Shown here: positions 54,133 through 63,354 of the stretch, piece by piece
How positions within the stretch are numbered: position 1 is the first letter of the stretch
Layout of the letters: every line of letters begins with the position of its first letter
DNA from: Desulfonatronospira thiodismutans ASO3-1
GTDB taxonomy: Bacteria > Desulfobacterota > Desulfovibrionia > Desulfovibrionales > Desulfonatronovibrionaceae
Reading direction: 5' to 3'
Assembly (NCBI RefSeq): GCF_000174435.1
Contig: NZ_ACJN02000002.1
Location: forward strand, 558,001-622,000
Length of the DNA stretch: 64,000 bases
Notes under the pieces: model-generated
What the model was told of the DNA's origin: nothing
What the model saw: only the letters and a program-made list of their open reading frames with translations
Databases searched by the model: none
Program-made: the position numbers and the translations under genes

Positions 54133-54376
54133 ATCATGGTCACTGGCGGGGCTTATTATAGGCTTAAACCATTCAGGTTAAATGGCCGGGCTTGTTTTCC
54201 AGCGCAAGCAAGTGCACGGCGCTGGATGGACCCGATGAAACCCTCCCGGTCATTTCCGGGCTGGAGAATAAAGCAGCAAATTCTTTAATTTTACTGGCCC
54301 ATTAAATCTCAGTACGGTTACAGGCGGATCTGCTGAGTGCCTGGCCAGGCGCCTCTCAGGGCAAAGGGACTTATTG

Positions 54377-56101
54377 ATGCAAAAATGGTACGACTACTTC
54401 CTTGAAGCCGATGCCTACGACTGGTCCGACCAGAAGATCCCTGTGCCCAGGTTCAGACTGAACAGCCTGCTTAGTCTGAAAAAATACCTGGACCTGATAC
54501 ATATCCGCCAGTGCCTTATCCGGCCCTTCCTGAAAACTGATAATTATCCCCTGGTGGAAGCCAGGGAACTTCTTCCCTCCTTCGAGTCGGACCTCTACGA
54601 GTATGAAGACCTGCCGGGATTCAGCCTGGTGGCCCTGGCCCGCCCCCTGGAATACTTCAACGAAATATTTCAGTTCGACATCCTGCACAGCAGGTGGGCA
54701 AAAATCATCACCACCCATGGCGAGGCCTGTCCTGTGCCGGACACCATCAGCCATACCAATGTCTCCACATTTCAGAGCCGTCTTCCCAAAAATATCCAGG
54801 AGCGCTTCAAGGACGAACTGGGCGGAACTGATATTGCCGAACTGTACAATTATCCCCGGGTGCTGAATTTTATCCTGAACATGGACCGGGGGCACGTAAT
54901 GAGCATGGACACCAGAAACGAATTTTATCTTTCGGGGGTCTATGCGTCTTTCCCGTCCTACCTGGACCCTGAACTCAAACGCTTCGGTCTGCAGATCAAG
55001 AAGTTCAAGCCCAACGACAACCTGCGTTACGAACTGAACCGCAATTTTGTCTACCAGTTTCTTATGGAGCTTTACGGCTACCCGGTGGTGTCCGAACGCA
55101 GGACTTCGGCAGCCCTGTTTTCCAGGCGGCTGTTCAAGATGGGTGAGAGGTTTCTCATACGGGCCCTGGGTCAGACCGACCGTACCATTACCACTCTTTA
55201 TAATACAGGGGACTGCAAATTCTATCCAGCCCTGGAAAAGGTGGCCCTGGCCAGGGTGGAAACCAAAAAAAAGGATGTCTTGAAATTTCTCAAGGAAAAC
55301 GGATACTTTCTGGACGAGGAGAAAAAGGCGGTCATTTTGAGGGTCAGGTACAAGCAGCACCAGTATGATCCGGACAATATCCGGGAGGAAAGGGCCCTGT
55401 CCGTGCTCAGGCAGGAGGTGATCCATCCCCGCACCGGTGAAGTCTGTTCTCAACTGAATATCATAAAAGACACCTTTTTCATGACCTTGAAACTAAACGA
55501 TATAGTCAAGGGTGAGTTTTCCGGCAGAATCAAATACAAGCGCGAGATCATTGAAAACACCGACACTCACGAAAAAAGGCTCAAGTTTTTGTACGCCTGG
55601 CTCAGCAAGCACCAGCGAAGGATCATCGGATATTCCGACGAATTTTATGCCGGAGTGACCAAAGTCCTGGACAACTATCTGCTGAACCCTGAGCTTTTCG
55701 AGGATTTTCAGGCCCTGAACGACCTGTACCAGGAGGTATGGCAGAAATACAGCTACATCAGGCAGGCCAGAAAAATACGCATCCTGCAGGATATTCTTGA
55801 AAGAAGGTATGAGGACAAAAAAATCAATTACCTGCAGATGCTGGAGCACAGCAACAGCGTGCTGGAAGAACTGAAATTCGAGACGGGAAACTATTTCCCG
55901 GACATCATTACCCGGGCCATAGCCACAGTGGAAAAGATAGCCAATGACCGCTATCTGCTGCGCAATTACGTGAACAGGGAGGAAAACAGTCTTACCCAGT
56001 ATGGGCAGGAGGTAAGGGAAAGATACTTCCGCATGAACTTTCTTCTCAATGAACTCAAAACCATCCGCAGGGTCAAACGCGAGCCGATTTCCTACAATTA
56101 G
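54377..56101 (+). CDS. Large unrecognised soluble protein (574 residues)
   Basis: A 574-residue protein without signal peptide or convincing membrane segments. It is rich in Tyr, Arg and acidic residues and predicted mostly helical, with a coiled-coil-like end (about 470-570, RKIRILQDILERRYEDKK). I recognise no catalytic motif or named domain. Codon use resembles its neighbours, and the frame is long and intact, so the gene is certainly real. It stands alone: a 244-base gap precedes it and metK converges on it. ATG 54377 is preferred over TTG 54374. Confidence 0.85.
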   Translation: MQKWYDYFLEADAYDWSDQKIPVPRFRLNSLLSLKKYLDLIHIRQCLIRPFLKTDNYPLVEARELLPSFESDLYEYEDLPGFSLVALARPLEYFNEIFQFDILHSRWAKIITTHGEACPVPDTISHTNVSTFQSRLPKNIQERFKDELGGTDIAELYNYPRVLNFILNMDRGHVMSMDTRNEFYLSGVYASFPSYLDPELKRFGLQIKKFKPNDNLRYELNRNFVYQFLMELYGYPVVSERRTSAALFSRRLFKMGERFLIRALGQTDRTITTLYNTGDCKFYPALEKVALARVETKKKDVLKFLKENGYFLDEEKKAVILRVRYKQHQYDPDNIREERALSVLRQEVIHPRTGEVCSQLNIIKDTFFMTLKLNDIVKGEFSGRIKYKREIIENTDTHEKRLKFLYAWLSKHQRRIIGYSDEFYAGVTKVLDNYLLNPELFEDFQALNDLYQEVWQKYSYIRQARKIRILQDILERRYEDKKINYLQMLEHSNSVLEELKFETGNYFPDIITRAIATVEKIANDRYLLRNYVNREENSLTQYGQEVRERYFRMNFLLNELKTIRRVKREPISYN

Positions 56102-56127
56102 TTTTCATCCGCAAAATGAATAAAAAT

Positions 56128-56157
56128 CCCCCGGCACAGCCATGGCTGTGCCGGGGG
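56128..56157 (-). terminator. Perfect 30 bp palindrome, metK terminator
   Basis: CCCCCGGCACAGCCATGGCTGTGCC followed by GGGGG is fully self-complementary. On the minus strand it is followed by ATTTTTATTC, so it is a terminator for metK. On the plus strand no T-run follows, but the hairpin could still mark the end of the convergent gene. Confidence 0.85.
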
Positions 56158-56167
56158 AACGTGAATT

Positions 56168-57337
56168 CTACAACTTGCAGGCGGTTTTGAGATCCGCTGC
56201 CGCATCTGTTTTTTCCCAGGTGAATTCCGGCTTTTCCCGGCCGAAATGACCATAGTTGGTGGTCATCTGGTAGATGGGACGCTTAAGGTCCAGTCGCTTG
56301 CTGATGAAGTAGGGGCGCAGGTCGAATACCTCGCGCACCGCCTTTGTCAGGGTCTCGTCATCCACCTGCCCGGTGCCCATGGAGGTGGCCAGTACCGAGA
56401 CAGGCTCGGCCAGGCCGATGCAGTAGGCTATCTGCACCTGGCAGCGCTCGGCCAGGCCGGCGGCCACCACATTCTTGGCCACGTAGCGGGCCATGTAGGC
56501 CCCGGAACGGTCCACCTTGGAAGGATCCTTGCCCGAAAAAGCTCCCCCGCCGTGTGCGGCCATGCCGCCGTAGGTGTCGTTTATTATCTTGCGTCCGCAA
56601 AGGCCGCAGTCCCCCATGGGACCTCCCACCACGAAGCGCCCGGTGGTATTGATGTATATCTTGGTCTTCTCATCCATAAGCTCCGGGGGCAGGGTGTGAA
56701 AAATCACTTCCTTCTTGATGGCATCGGACAGGTCCTGGTAGGCGATGTTGGGGTCATGCTGGGCTGAGACCACCACGTTGTCGATGCGCTTGGGCCTGCC
56801 GTTTTCATACTCCAGGCCCACCTGGGTCTTGCCGTCGGGACGCAGAAAGTCCAGGACTTTTTTCTTGCGCACAAAGGCCAGCCTGCGGCTCAGTTTGTGA
56901 GCGTAGTGAATGGGCGCAGGCATGAGAGCGTCGGTTTCGGTGCAGGCATAGCCAAACATCATGCCCTGGTCTCCCGCCCCCTGCTCCTCGGGGGATTTTC
57001 TCTCCACGCCCTGGGCGATGTCCGGGGACTGCTTGTCTATGGATGAGATAACCGCGCAGGTCTCCCAGTCAAAACCCATGTCCGAGCTGTTGTAGCCGAT
57101 GTCCTTGACCGTCTCCCGGACAATGCCTGGCAGATCGGCGTAGCCCTGGGAGGTGATCTCCCCGGCGATGAAGACCATGCCGGTGGTGACCAGGGTCTCG
57201 CAGGCCACCCTGGATTCGGAGTCATTCTCCAGAAGGGCGTCCAGGACCGCATCCGATATATAGTCGGATACCTTGTCCGGATGTCCCTCGGATACTGACT
57301 CCGAGGTGAAAAAATACTTGCCTTGTGATCCTATCAT
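56168..57337 (-). CDS. metK: S-adenosylmethionine synthetase
   Basis: A 389-residue enzyme forming SAM from methionine and ATP. Signatures are [16 protein letters not shown] near the N-terminus, [12 protein letters not shown] and [19 protein letters not shown]. The length and ends are normal. AGGAG precedes ATG 57337. It follows ahcY by 240 bases on the same strand; with sahR upstream the three form a methyl-cycle unit. No SAM riboswitch-like structure was seen in that gap. Confidence 0.97.
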   Translation of the reverse strand: MIGSQGKYFFTSESVSEGHPDKVSDYISDAVLDALLENDSESRVACETLVTTGMVFIAGEITSQGYADLPGIVRETVKDIGYNSSDMGFDWETCAVISSIDKQSPDIAQGVERKSPEEQGAGDQGMMFGYACTETDALMPAPIHYAHKLSRRLAFVRKKKVLDFLRPDGKTQVGLEYENGRPKRIDNVVVSAQHDPNIAYQDLSDAIKKEVIFHTLPPELMDEKTKIYINTTGRFVVGGPMGDCGLCGRKIINDTYGGMAAHGGGAFSGKDPSKVDRSGAYMARYVAKNVVAAGLAERCQVQIAYCIGLAEPVSVLATSMGTGQVDDETLTKAVREVFDLRPYFISKRLDLKRPIYQMTTNYGHFGREKPEFTWEKTDAAADLKTACKL

Positions 57338-57404
57338 GGCATCTTCTCCTTGCTGTTAAAAACTTATTCGAGGTATCTGTTCAGTGTTTTTGCATGCGGC
57401 CGGG

Positions 57405-57575
57405 GGACTGTCTTCCTTTAGCGACTCAAGCGAACTTGTCACTCAACTTGAGCTGCCGGTCCTGCCAAACTCGGCCTGCGGCCCAGAGGGGCCTGCGCCC
57501 CGAGGACTAAACCACTCGCTCAAGTCAAGTGCTGGACGAGGTCCCCTGACCTCTGATCTCTGACTTCCGACCTCT
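57405..57575. repeat. Degenerate palindromic element and heptad repeats between ahcY and metK
   Basis: GGGGACTGTC at 57406 and GGTCCCC ending near 57546 form outer arms; ACTTGAGC and GCTCAAGT lie inside, with GGGGCC/GGGC-rich stretches in the loop. This looks like a worn copy of the palindromic elements elsewhere. A run of degenerate TGACCTC/TGATCTC/TGACTTC units follows at 57544-57575, up to the ahcY stop. Confidence 0.5.
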
Positions 57576-57577
57576 GC

Positions 57578-58840
57578 TTACGTGCCTTCTTCCCAGGAAT
57601 CCAGGTAGTCTTTCTGTTCCTGAGTCAATTCATCAATCTCAATGCCCATGGCAGTAAGCTGCAGCCCGGAAATGTCGTCATCGAGCTCCACCGGCAGCTG
57701 CAGTACCTTGTTTTCCATTTTGCCCCTGTTCTGTACACCGTATTCGCAGGCCAGGGCCTGTCCGCAGAAGGAGGTGGACATTACTTCGCTGGGATGGCCT
57801 TCGGCAGCAGCAAGGTTGACCAGACGGCCTTCACCCAGAACAAAGATCTTTTTGCCGCCAACGATATACTCATCCATGGAGGTACGCACCTCTCTTTTGG
57901 ACTCGGCTCCCTTTTCCAGTGCCGGAATATCGATTTCGTTGTCGAAATGTCCGGAATTGCAAAGGATGGAACCGTTTTTCATATTCTTTACATGCTCCAT
58001 GCGGATGACATGCTTGTTGCCGGTGACTGTGCAGTAGATATCTCCAATCTTGGCTGCATCCTCCATCCTCATTACCTTGTAACCGTCGTAAGCAGCCTGC
58101 AGGGCGCAGAACTGATCCACTTCCGTGACGATGACGTTGGCTCCCATGGCCTGGGCTCTTTTGGCCACGCCCTTGCCGCAGCTGCCATAGCCGGCAACCA
58201 CGAAGTTCTTGCCTGCCAGCAGTACGTTGGTGGCCCGCAGGATTCCGTCCACAGTGGACTGGCCTGTGCCGTAGTAATTGTCCACCAGGTGCTTGGTCAT
58301 GTTGTCATTGACCGCAATCATGGGATACTTCAGGGCGTTGTCCTTTTCCATGGCCTTGAGCCGGATAATGCCGGTAGTGGTTTCTTCGCAGCCGCAGATG
58401 ATATCCGGGATCAGATGGGCATGGTTCTTATGTATTTCGGAAACCAGGTCGCAGCCGTCATCAATGGTGATATGCGGCTTGAACTCGATAATCTTGTTGA
58501 TATAGCGGTAATAGTCTTCCTTGGTTTCGCCCTTGTAGGCCCAGACCTTGACCCCTTCATCAGCCAGGGCAGCAGCCACGTCATCCTGGGTGGACAAGGG
58601 GTTGCAGCCGGTGATGGCCACATCTGCGCCGCCGGCGATGAGGGTGCGCACCAGAATGGCGGTTTCCTTGGTCACGTGCAGGGCCAGTCCTATGCGGATA
58701 TCTTTCAGGGGCTTTTCCTTGGCAAAGCGCTCCCTGACCTTGAGCAGGGCTCCCATGTTGAGTTCGGCAAGTTCCAGGTTCTTATGGCCCTGGGATGCCA
58801 GAGACATGTCTTTGACTTCGTAATGATTTCCTTTGTCCAT
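57578..58840 (-). CDS. ahcY: S-adenosylhomocysteine hydrolase
   Basis: A 420-residue NAD-dependent enzyme splitting SAH to adenosine and homocysteine. VAGYGSCGKGVAKRAQAMGA is the NAD-binding loop; GCNPLSTQDDVAAAL, NDNMTKHLVDN and LCNSGHFDNEIDI hold substrate residues. It lacks the insertion of about 40 residues found in many bacterial and eukaryotic enzymes, and the usual end with PDHYRY is replaced by YLDSWEEGT, so it belongs to the short archaeal/Thermotoga-like type. It lies 45 bases after sahR. Confidence 0.96.
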   Translation of the reverse strand: MDKGNHYEVKDMSLASQGHKNLELAELNMGALLKVRERFAKEKPLKDIRIGLALHVTKETAILVRTLIAGGADVAITGCNPLSTQDDVAAALADEGVKVWAYKGETKEDYYRYINKIIEFKPHITIDDGCDLVSEIHKNHAHLIPDIICGCEETTTGIIRLKAMEKDNALKYPMIAVNDNMTKHLVDNYYGTGQSTVDGILRATNVLLAGKNFVVAGYGSCGKGVAKRAQAMGANVIVTEVDQFCALQAAYDGYKVMRMEDAAKIGDIYCTVTGNKHVIRMEHVKNMKNGSILCNSGHFDNEIDIPALEKGAESKREVRTSMDEYIVGGKKIFVLGEGRLVNLAAAEGHPSEVMSTSFCGQALACEYGVQNRGKMENKVLQLPVELDDDISGLQLTAMGIEIDELTQEQKDYLDSWEEGT

Positions 58841-58885
58841 TTTTGTTTTCTCCTTGTTTAGGTTTGGTGTTATGTAATTTTTTGT

Positions 58886-59833
58886 TTACCCTGTAAAAAC
58901 TTCTTTCCCGGAAGGACCTTGCGGCTTGACAGCCAGGCATACATTAACGCCTAGTCCCTGCTGCACCCAGTGCTGTTCCAGCTGCAGAAGGTCCAGCCCG
59001 GCCTGCTGCAGCCACTGCCTGAGCTGCTCCCTGTCGAAGCCTGCCCAGACCCCGCCATACCTGTAGCGGATCTCTTCTTGGTCGTGCCGGTCAAAGTCGG
59101 CCATGATAAACCGCCCTCCCGGTTCCAGGACCCTGCTGACCTCTTTTATCCCTTCTAAGGGAACTGCTACATGACGCAGGACCATCTCCATGACCACCAG
59201 GTCGGTTTCTCCGTTTCTGATAGGCAGGTGCTCCAGTTCCCCCAGCCGCAGGTCTGCATTTACCCCTGACCCGGAAAGCCTTTGCCTGGACTTTTCCAGC
59301 ATTCCGGCGGAACTGTCTACTCCAATGACCCGCTGGGCATGCCTGCCCAGCTCCAAAAGCATTTCCCCGGTGCCGCACCCGAGATCCGCTGCCGTATTTG
59401 CTCCCTGGGCCTCCCGGGCTACGATGCGCTTTAAGCTGAAGTCCCCGAGCACTTCCTGCTTTAAAAGATCCCAGTCATCCACAAGGCTGTTGAAAAAAGT
59501 CTTGACCCTGTGCTTGCGCTCATCCAGCAGTTCCTGAGTCTTTTCCAGGTCAGCAGCAAAATCCTGCCGTGATCCGCCGGCCTGAATTATAAAGTCAGTG
59601 AGATGAGCAAGATCCGCACCCCCGGCCCTTGTGTAATATATGTAGCTGCCGTCTCGCCTGGACTGCAGAAGCCCGGAGTCCGCCAGGATCTTCAGGTGCC
59701 TGGAAATGCGGGACTGACCCATGTCCATGATGCGAACCAGCTCGTTCACATTCAGCTCATGGTGCAGCAGCAGGTGCAGCAGACGCAGCCTGGTTTCATC
59801 GCCCAGGGATTTAAACAGTCTAACGATATCCAA
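58886..59833 (-). CDS. sahR: SahR-like ArsR-family regulator with methyltransferase-type domain
   Basis: A 315-residue protein. Residues 1-90 form an ArsR winged helix (LFKSLGDETRLRLLHLLL, DMGQSRISRHLKILADSGLL); residues about 140-300 form a SAM-binding fold (TAADLGCGTGEMLLELGRHA, VIGVDSSAGML, LVVMEMVLRHV). From memory, SahR of Desulfovibrionales is an ArsR-type regulator of the SAM cycle that responds to SAH. The neighbours ahcY and metK fit exactly. No Cys pair of metal-sensing ArsR proteins is seen. It starts with TTG at 59833; a palindromic operator candidate lies just upstream. Confidence 0.88.
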   Translation of the reverse strand: MDIVRLFKSLGDETRLRLLHLLLHHELNVNELVRIMDMGQSRISRHLKILADSGLLQSRRDGSYIYYTRAGGADLAHLTDFIIQAGGSRQDFAADLEKTQELLDERKHRVKTFFNSLVDDWDLLKQEVLGDFSLKRIVAREAQGANTAADLGCGTGEMLLELGRHAQRVIGVDSSAGMLEKSRQRLSGSGVNADLRLGELEHLPIRNGETDLVVMEMVLRHVAVPLEGIKEVSRVLEPGGRFIMADFDRHDQEEIRYRYGGVWAGFDREQLRQWLQQAGLDLLQLEQHWVQQGLGVNVCLAVKPQGPSGKEVFTG

Positions 59834-59842
59834 CTTATTTCC

Positions 59843-59862
59843 ATATAAAGATATTTTGATAT
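59843..59862 (-). promoter_or_regulatory. Candidate SahR operator
   Basis: The 20-base sequence reads ATATCAAAATATCTTTATAT on the minus strand, an imperfect palindrome (half sites ATATCAAAA and ATATAAAGA, 7 of 9 matching). It lies 9 bases upstream of the sahR start and downstream of a perfect -35 box TTGACA (59900-59905), a place where a repressor would block its own operon. A matching -10 box is weak. Confidence 0.5.
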
Positions 59863-60007
59863 GTGCGTTGCGAGATAACTAAGTGAATACGGCAACCCCT
59901 GTCAAGGATAATTTTCAAAAAAATATCGATTTTCATCCAACATATTGTTATAATTAAAAATAAACTTCCTCTGACATCCTGGCAGCATACAATTCCTCTG
60001 CAATGTC
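59863..60007. other. AT-rich divergent region upstream of sahR
   Basis: Besides the TTGACA on the minus strand at 59900-59905, this stretch is AT-rich with no recognisable gene. Confidence 0.4.
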
Positions 60008-60210
60008 GTAACCATTCAGGGGATCATGGGTGTTGATTACTGGCACTCACGCCTCTGGCGTGAGTGGGGACTGTCCCTCGCTAAGTACTAAATGTGCAGG
60101 TTCACAAAAACTCGCGTCTGTAATTTTTGTATTTGTGAGGAGAAAAGGTGTCGCGGGGACTGTCCCCAGTCATGCCAGAGGCGTGTTTCCGGCATCCCCT
60201 GAATGGTTAC
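60008..60210. repeat. Family B palindromic element, longest complete copy (203 bp)
   Basis: GTAACCATTCAGGGG at 60008-60022 and CCCCTGAATGGTTAC at 60196-60210 are exact inverted repeats. Inside are CACGCCTCTGGCGTG near the left and CATGCCAGAGGCGTG near the right (a second inverted pair), and two GGGGACTGTCCC palindromes. It is the best reference copy for the one cut at the window start. Confidence 0.92.
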
Positions 60211-60326
60211 GTAATGTCCAGGACCACAGGCCGGGAAATAAAGTTGCCCTGCAGGGCAGGCCCTGATAAGCTGAACAACATAAATGCATCTGAAACTTTT
60301 CAAAAGCCAAGGGGGGGTTCAGGCTC

Positions 60327-60980
60327 ATGCAGACACTTGCCGCTGTCGCAACAGGCCTTTTTTGTGCAGCATCCTGGCTGAATGGAAATACAGGCAGAGA
60401 TCCGCAACAACCCGGAACAGTCATCTGGTTTACCGGGCTGCCCGGATGTGGCAAAAGCAGCATCTGCGATTTCGTTTTGTCCATGCTCCGGGACAAAGGC
60501 TTTGACCCGGTTCTGCTTCGCATGGATGACCGGCGCAAGCAATATTTTCCAAGGCCCGAATACACCAGGGAGGAACGGGAAAAGGCTTACGGGCTTTTTG
60601 CCAGGGAAGCAGTAGAGTACGCCCGGCAGGGCCGCCTGGTGCTTATGGACGCCACCGCCCCCAGGCTTGAAATGCGCAAAAGAGTTCGAGACCGGGTCCC
60701 TGTTTTTGCTGAAATTCATATCTACTGCACCCTGGACACAGCCATGCACAGGGAGCGCTCCAGGCCCGGTGGGCAGGTCATGGCCGAGCTTTATGACAAA
60801 GCCCTGGAGAGGAAAAAAACCGGCCGGGATTTTCCCGGACTGGGTATGGTCATCGGTGTGGACCAGGAGTTCGAGGTGGACCCGGAAGCCGAAATGACCC
60901 TGGAAAACGACCACCTGAGCCTGCAGGAAGCCGGACAGAAGGTGAGTAACTTCATCCTGGAAAACATTCTTTGCAAGTAA
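60327..60980 (+). CDS. APS kinase-like P-loop kinase
   Basis: A 217-residue protein. The Walker A loop GLPGCGKSS near residue 37-45 follows VIWFTG, as in adenylylsulfate kinase (CysC). The next family motif, DGDxxR, is changed to RMDDRRKQYFP, and the ISPY/R segment reads ATAPRLEMRKRVRD. True CysC substrate specificity is therefore doubtful; a related small-molecule or nucleotide kinase is possible. In a sulfate reducer PAPS is only needed for sulfonation. The start is uncertain: residues 1-28 precede the family core. rsmE follows 19 bases later. Confidence 0.75.
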   Translation: MQTLAAVATGLFCAASWLNGNTGRDPQQPGTVIWFTGLPGCGKSSICDFVLSMLRDKGFDPVLLRMDDRRKQYFPRPEYTREEREKAYGLFAREAVEYARQGRLVLMDATAPRLEMRKRVRDRVPVFAEIHIYCTLDTAMHRERSRPGGQVMAELYDKALERKKTGRDFPGLGMVIGVDQEFEVDPEAEMTLENDHLSLQEAGQKVSNFILENILCK

Positions 60981-60999
60981 CAACCAAGCCCTACTGTCA

Positions 61000-61731
61000 A
61001 TGCACACCTTTTATCTACCCCCGGAAAAGTGGCAGGAGCCTTATTGCCTGGAGTCTGATGAAGCACACCATTTAAGCCGGGTGCTGCGCATTAGTGCCGG
61101 TGAAAAGATCCGTGTCCTGGATGGGCGGGGCAGACTGGGTATTTTCGAGGTCCGTACCAGCAGCAGGAAAGAAGCCGGTTTGTTTCCGGAAAATATCTGG
61201 AGGGTGCCAAAACCGCAGACCAGGTTGCACCTGGCTCTGGGCTGGAACAAAAGTTCCCGCCGCTCCTGGCTTCTGGAAAAGGCGGTGGAGCTTGGAGTAT
61301 GGAGGCTTGTTTTCTGGACCGGCAAAAACAGCCAGGGCAGGATGGACAATGCCAGTTACCAAAACTGGCATAAAAAAATAGTCACGGCGGCCAAACAAAG
61401 CCGCAACCCCTGGTTCCCTGAGCCTGTGTTTCTTTCCGGGAATGTGCAGGAACTGGTGCAATACGCCCGTAATATACCTGTAAGAATCGCCCTGTGGGAG
61501 CAGGAATGCCAGGACGACCTAGTGAGTCTTTACCAGGCAGGCCCAGAACCGGACAGGGTGGTGGCCATCGGACCTGAAGGAGGACTTACACAGGAAGAAC
61601 TGCAGGTGCTCATGCAGGCCGGCTTCAAGCCCGCTTCCCTTGGCCCCCGTGTGCTTCGCTGGGAAACGGCGGCCCTTAGCGTTTTATGCCTGGACATGTT
61701 CTTCAGGCACAGGGAAGAAGGTAAACATTGA
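61000..61731 (+). CDS. rsmE: 16S rRNA m3U1498 methyltransferase RsmE
   Basis: A 243-residue SPOUT methyltransferase that methylates U1498 of 16S rRNA. The N-terminal PUA-like domain has HHLSRVLRISAGEKIRVLDG; the C-terminal knotted domain has AIGPEGGLTQEEL and LGPRVLRWETAAL, the SAM-binding signatures. The length is normal. It is convergent with the DUF4139 gene, 12 bases apart. Confidence 0.96.
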   Translation: MHTFYLPPEKWQEPYCLESDEAHHLSRVLRISAGEKIRVLDGRGRLGIFEVRTSSRKEAGLFPENIWRVPKPQTRLHLALGWNKSSRRSWLLEKAVELGVWRLVFWTGKNSQGRMDNASYQNWHKKIVTAAKQSRNPWFPEPVFLSGNVQELVQYARNIPVRIALWEQECQDDLVSLYQAGPEPDRVVAIGPEGGLTQEELQVLMQAGFKPASLGPRVLRWETAALSVLCLDMFFRHREEGKH

Positions 61732-61743
61732 GACCGAAAACAG

Positions 61744-63285
61744 CTACCTGCTTCTCCAGCCCCAGTCCACATCCATATCCCCGGGTGCCTGAATCTGCAT
61801 CTGCAGATCCACCTCGCCCTTTTCTCCCCCGCCCAGATCCATTTCCCAGATGAACAAGGACTCTGTTTCTTCCGACGGTTCAGGGGTCAGGTCGAATGAT
61901 GCCTGCATATTGTCGTCACCGAGAACCGGTCTTGGTTCCTCCAGCCTGATGCGCACGGGATGGTCGTGATGGTTGTGCACATTCACCAGGAAATGCCACC
62001 TGTAGGTCTGGCGCTCCCGGATAATCCCCCTGGTACCTGAGGCACTGGCTTTGGTGATGGTCTCTGCAGTAACAAAGGGATCCTCGCCGAAATAAATCTC
62101 TTTCTCCGCTCCAGTAAAACTAAAATCCCGGCGGCCCACCATGGCCTGGTCATGAAAAAACACGGCCTCGCCTGGCGGAATGTTCTGAACCTTATCCAGA
62201 TCCAACTGTGCCCGCAAAAAAGCATTGTTGCTTCTGCTGGGGCGCAGCAGACGTACAAACTCTGCAGGCCAGGTCTCCTCGTGGATCTTTATCCTGGGCC
62301 TTTCCCCGGCTGCCAGATCCTGCTCTCCCAGATGCCAGACGGAAAACTGTCCCCGGCGCTCCTGGACCGGTGCTTTATCCGCGGCAGCCTCCATTACAGA
62401 CATCCTGACGTCCCTGGGTCCGGGCAGGCCTGCTTCCGGTATTGGGCGGACAATCCAGTCCGGAATCCGGGGAGGGTCCAGGTCAGTCTGCGGCTCCAGG
62501 GTGGCCAGACTGATGCGGGTATCCTGCCAGTCATGGCCGCTGCTCTGCCAGACCCTGGCATTCCAGGTAAATTGCACCCCGCCCTCGGCGGAATCCGCCT
62601 GCAGCCGGTATTCAGGCTCCCATCCGCACCCGGACAGAATATAATCAAAGGCTATACCTGCAGCTTCCAAGCTGTCTGCACCTTCCAGAAACACCAGCAC
62701 TTCCCAGGTCTTGTGCTCGGGACCCGTAATTTCCCTCAGTCTGTCCTGCAGCTCCTGGATTCTTTTTTCAATCTCCTCCAGTTCATTCCCAGCCTCGGAC
62801 TTCTCCAGATAAGCAAGCTTCAAAGCTTCAAAGATTTTGGCAGCCGCCTGGTCCATCCGGTCTGCTTCCTCATGGTGATCCCTGCGGGATTCCCAGAAGG
62901 CTGTCCGGGCTTGGTAAGCCTTCAGGACAGCTTCCTGCTTCTGTCTGCTGCTTTCATGCTCCTGGAGCTTTTGTCTAAGCTCCCGGACCCGCCTGGAATC
63001 TTCCGGGTCTGTCCTGGACCACTGCACATCTGCCACTGAAAGATCTTCCGGAGCTTCAGGGCGCACCAGCAGAGTGGAAGGATCAGCCTGGGCCGGGAGC
63101 TCCAGCCTCACTGCTGTCCGGCCTTCTCTTTCCTGCACTTCAAACTTCCCGGCATCCCAGACCCGGGCGGAATCGGGAAAGATCAGAACCTCCCTGGGAG
63201 ATGCCTGGGCCTTGAAGGATGCCACAAGACTTATTCCCACCAGTGCCGTCAGACAAAGCATAAACTTTTTTAACTTAGCAGACAT
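61744..63285 (-). CDS. Exported DUF4139 (mucoidy inhibitor A-like) protein
   Basis: A 513-residue protein with a signal peptide (about 1-29, cleavage after AQAS or nearby). Residues 30-100 fit DUF4140, a long coiled coil (about 98-190, rich in Glu, Gln, Arg) follows, and the DUF4139 beta-rich domain covers about 210-505, with the WEPEYRL start and the HNHHDHPVRIRLEEPRPV stretch. Related proteins are named mucoidy inhibitor A, but their activity is not known. It is probably periplasmic. The histidine kinase gene upstream lies 69 bases away on the same strand. Confidence 0.85.
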   Translation of the reverse strand: MSAKLKKFMLCLTALVGISLVASFKAQASPREVLIFPDSARVWDAGKFEVQEREGRTAVRLELPAQADPSTLLVRPEAPEDLSVADVQWSRTDPEDSRRVRELRQKLQEHESSRQKQEAVLKAYQARTAFWESRRDHHEEADRMDQAAAKIFEALKLAYLEKSEAGNELEEIEKRIQELQDRLREITGPEHKTWEVLVFLEGADSLEAAGIAFDYILSGCGWEPEYRLQADSAEGGVQFTWNARVWQSSGHDWQDTRISLATLEPQTDLDPPRIPDWIVRPIPEAGLPGPRDVRMSVMEAAADKAPVQERRGQFSVWHLGEQDLAAGERPRIKIHEETWPAEFVRLLRPSRSNNAFLRAQLDLDKVQNIPPGEAVFFHDQAMVGRRDFSFTGAEKEIYFGEDPFVTAETITKASASGTRGIIRERQTYRWHFLVNVHNHHDHPVRIRLEEPRPVLGDDNMQASFDLTPEPSEETESLFIWEMDLGGGEKGEVDLQMQIQAPGDMDVDWGWRSR

Positions 63286-63354
63286 TGCCGACTCCTTGGA
63301 CTATAATCAGACATGTTCCGGCAACTGCCGGGCAGGAACACTTCACAGGACAGA

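Noticed and set aside
57338-57577. A SAM riboswitch upstream of metK
   Set aside because: The stretch looks like degenerate palindromic repeat and heptad units; I could not fold any of the known SAM riboswitch cores.
58841-58885. A SAH riboswitch upstream of ahcY
   Set aside because: Only 45 AT-rich bases separate sahR and ahcY, too short for the known SAH riboswitch fold; protein control by SahR is the better explanation.
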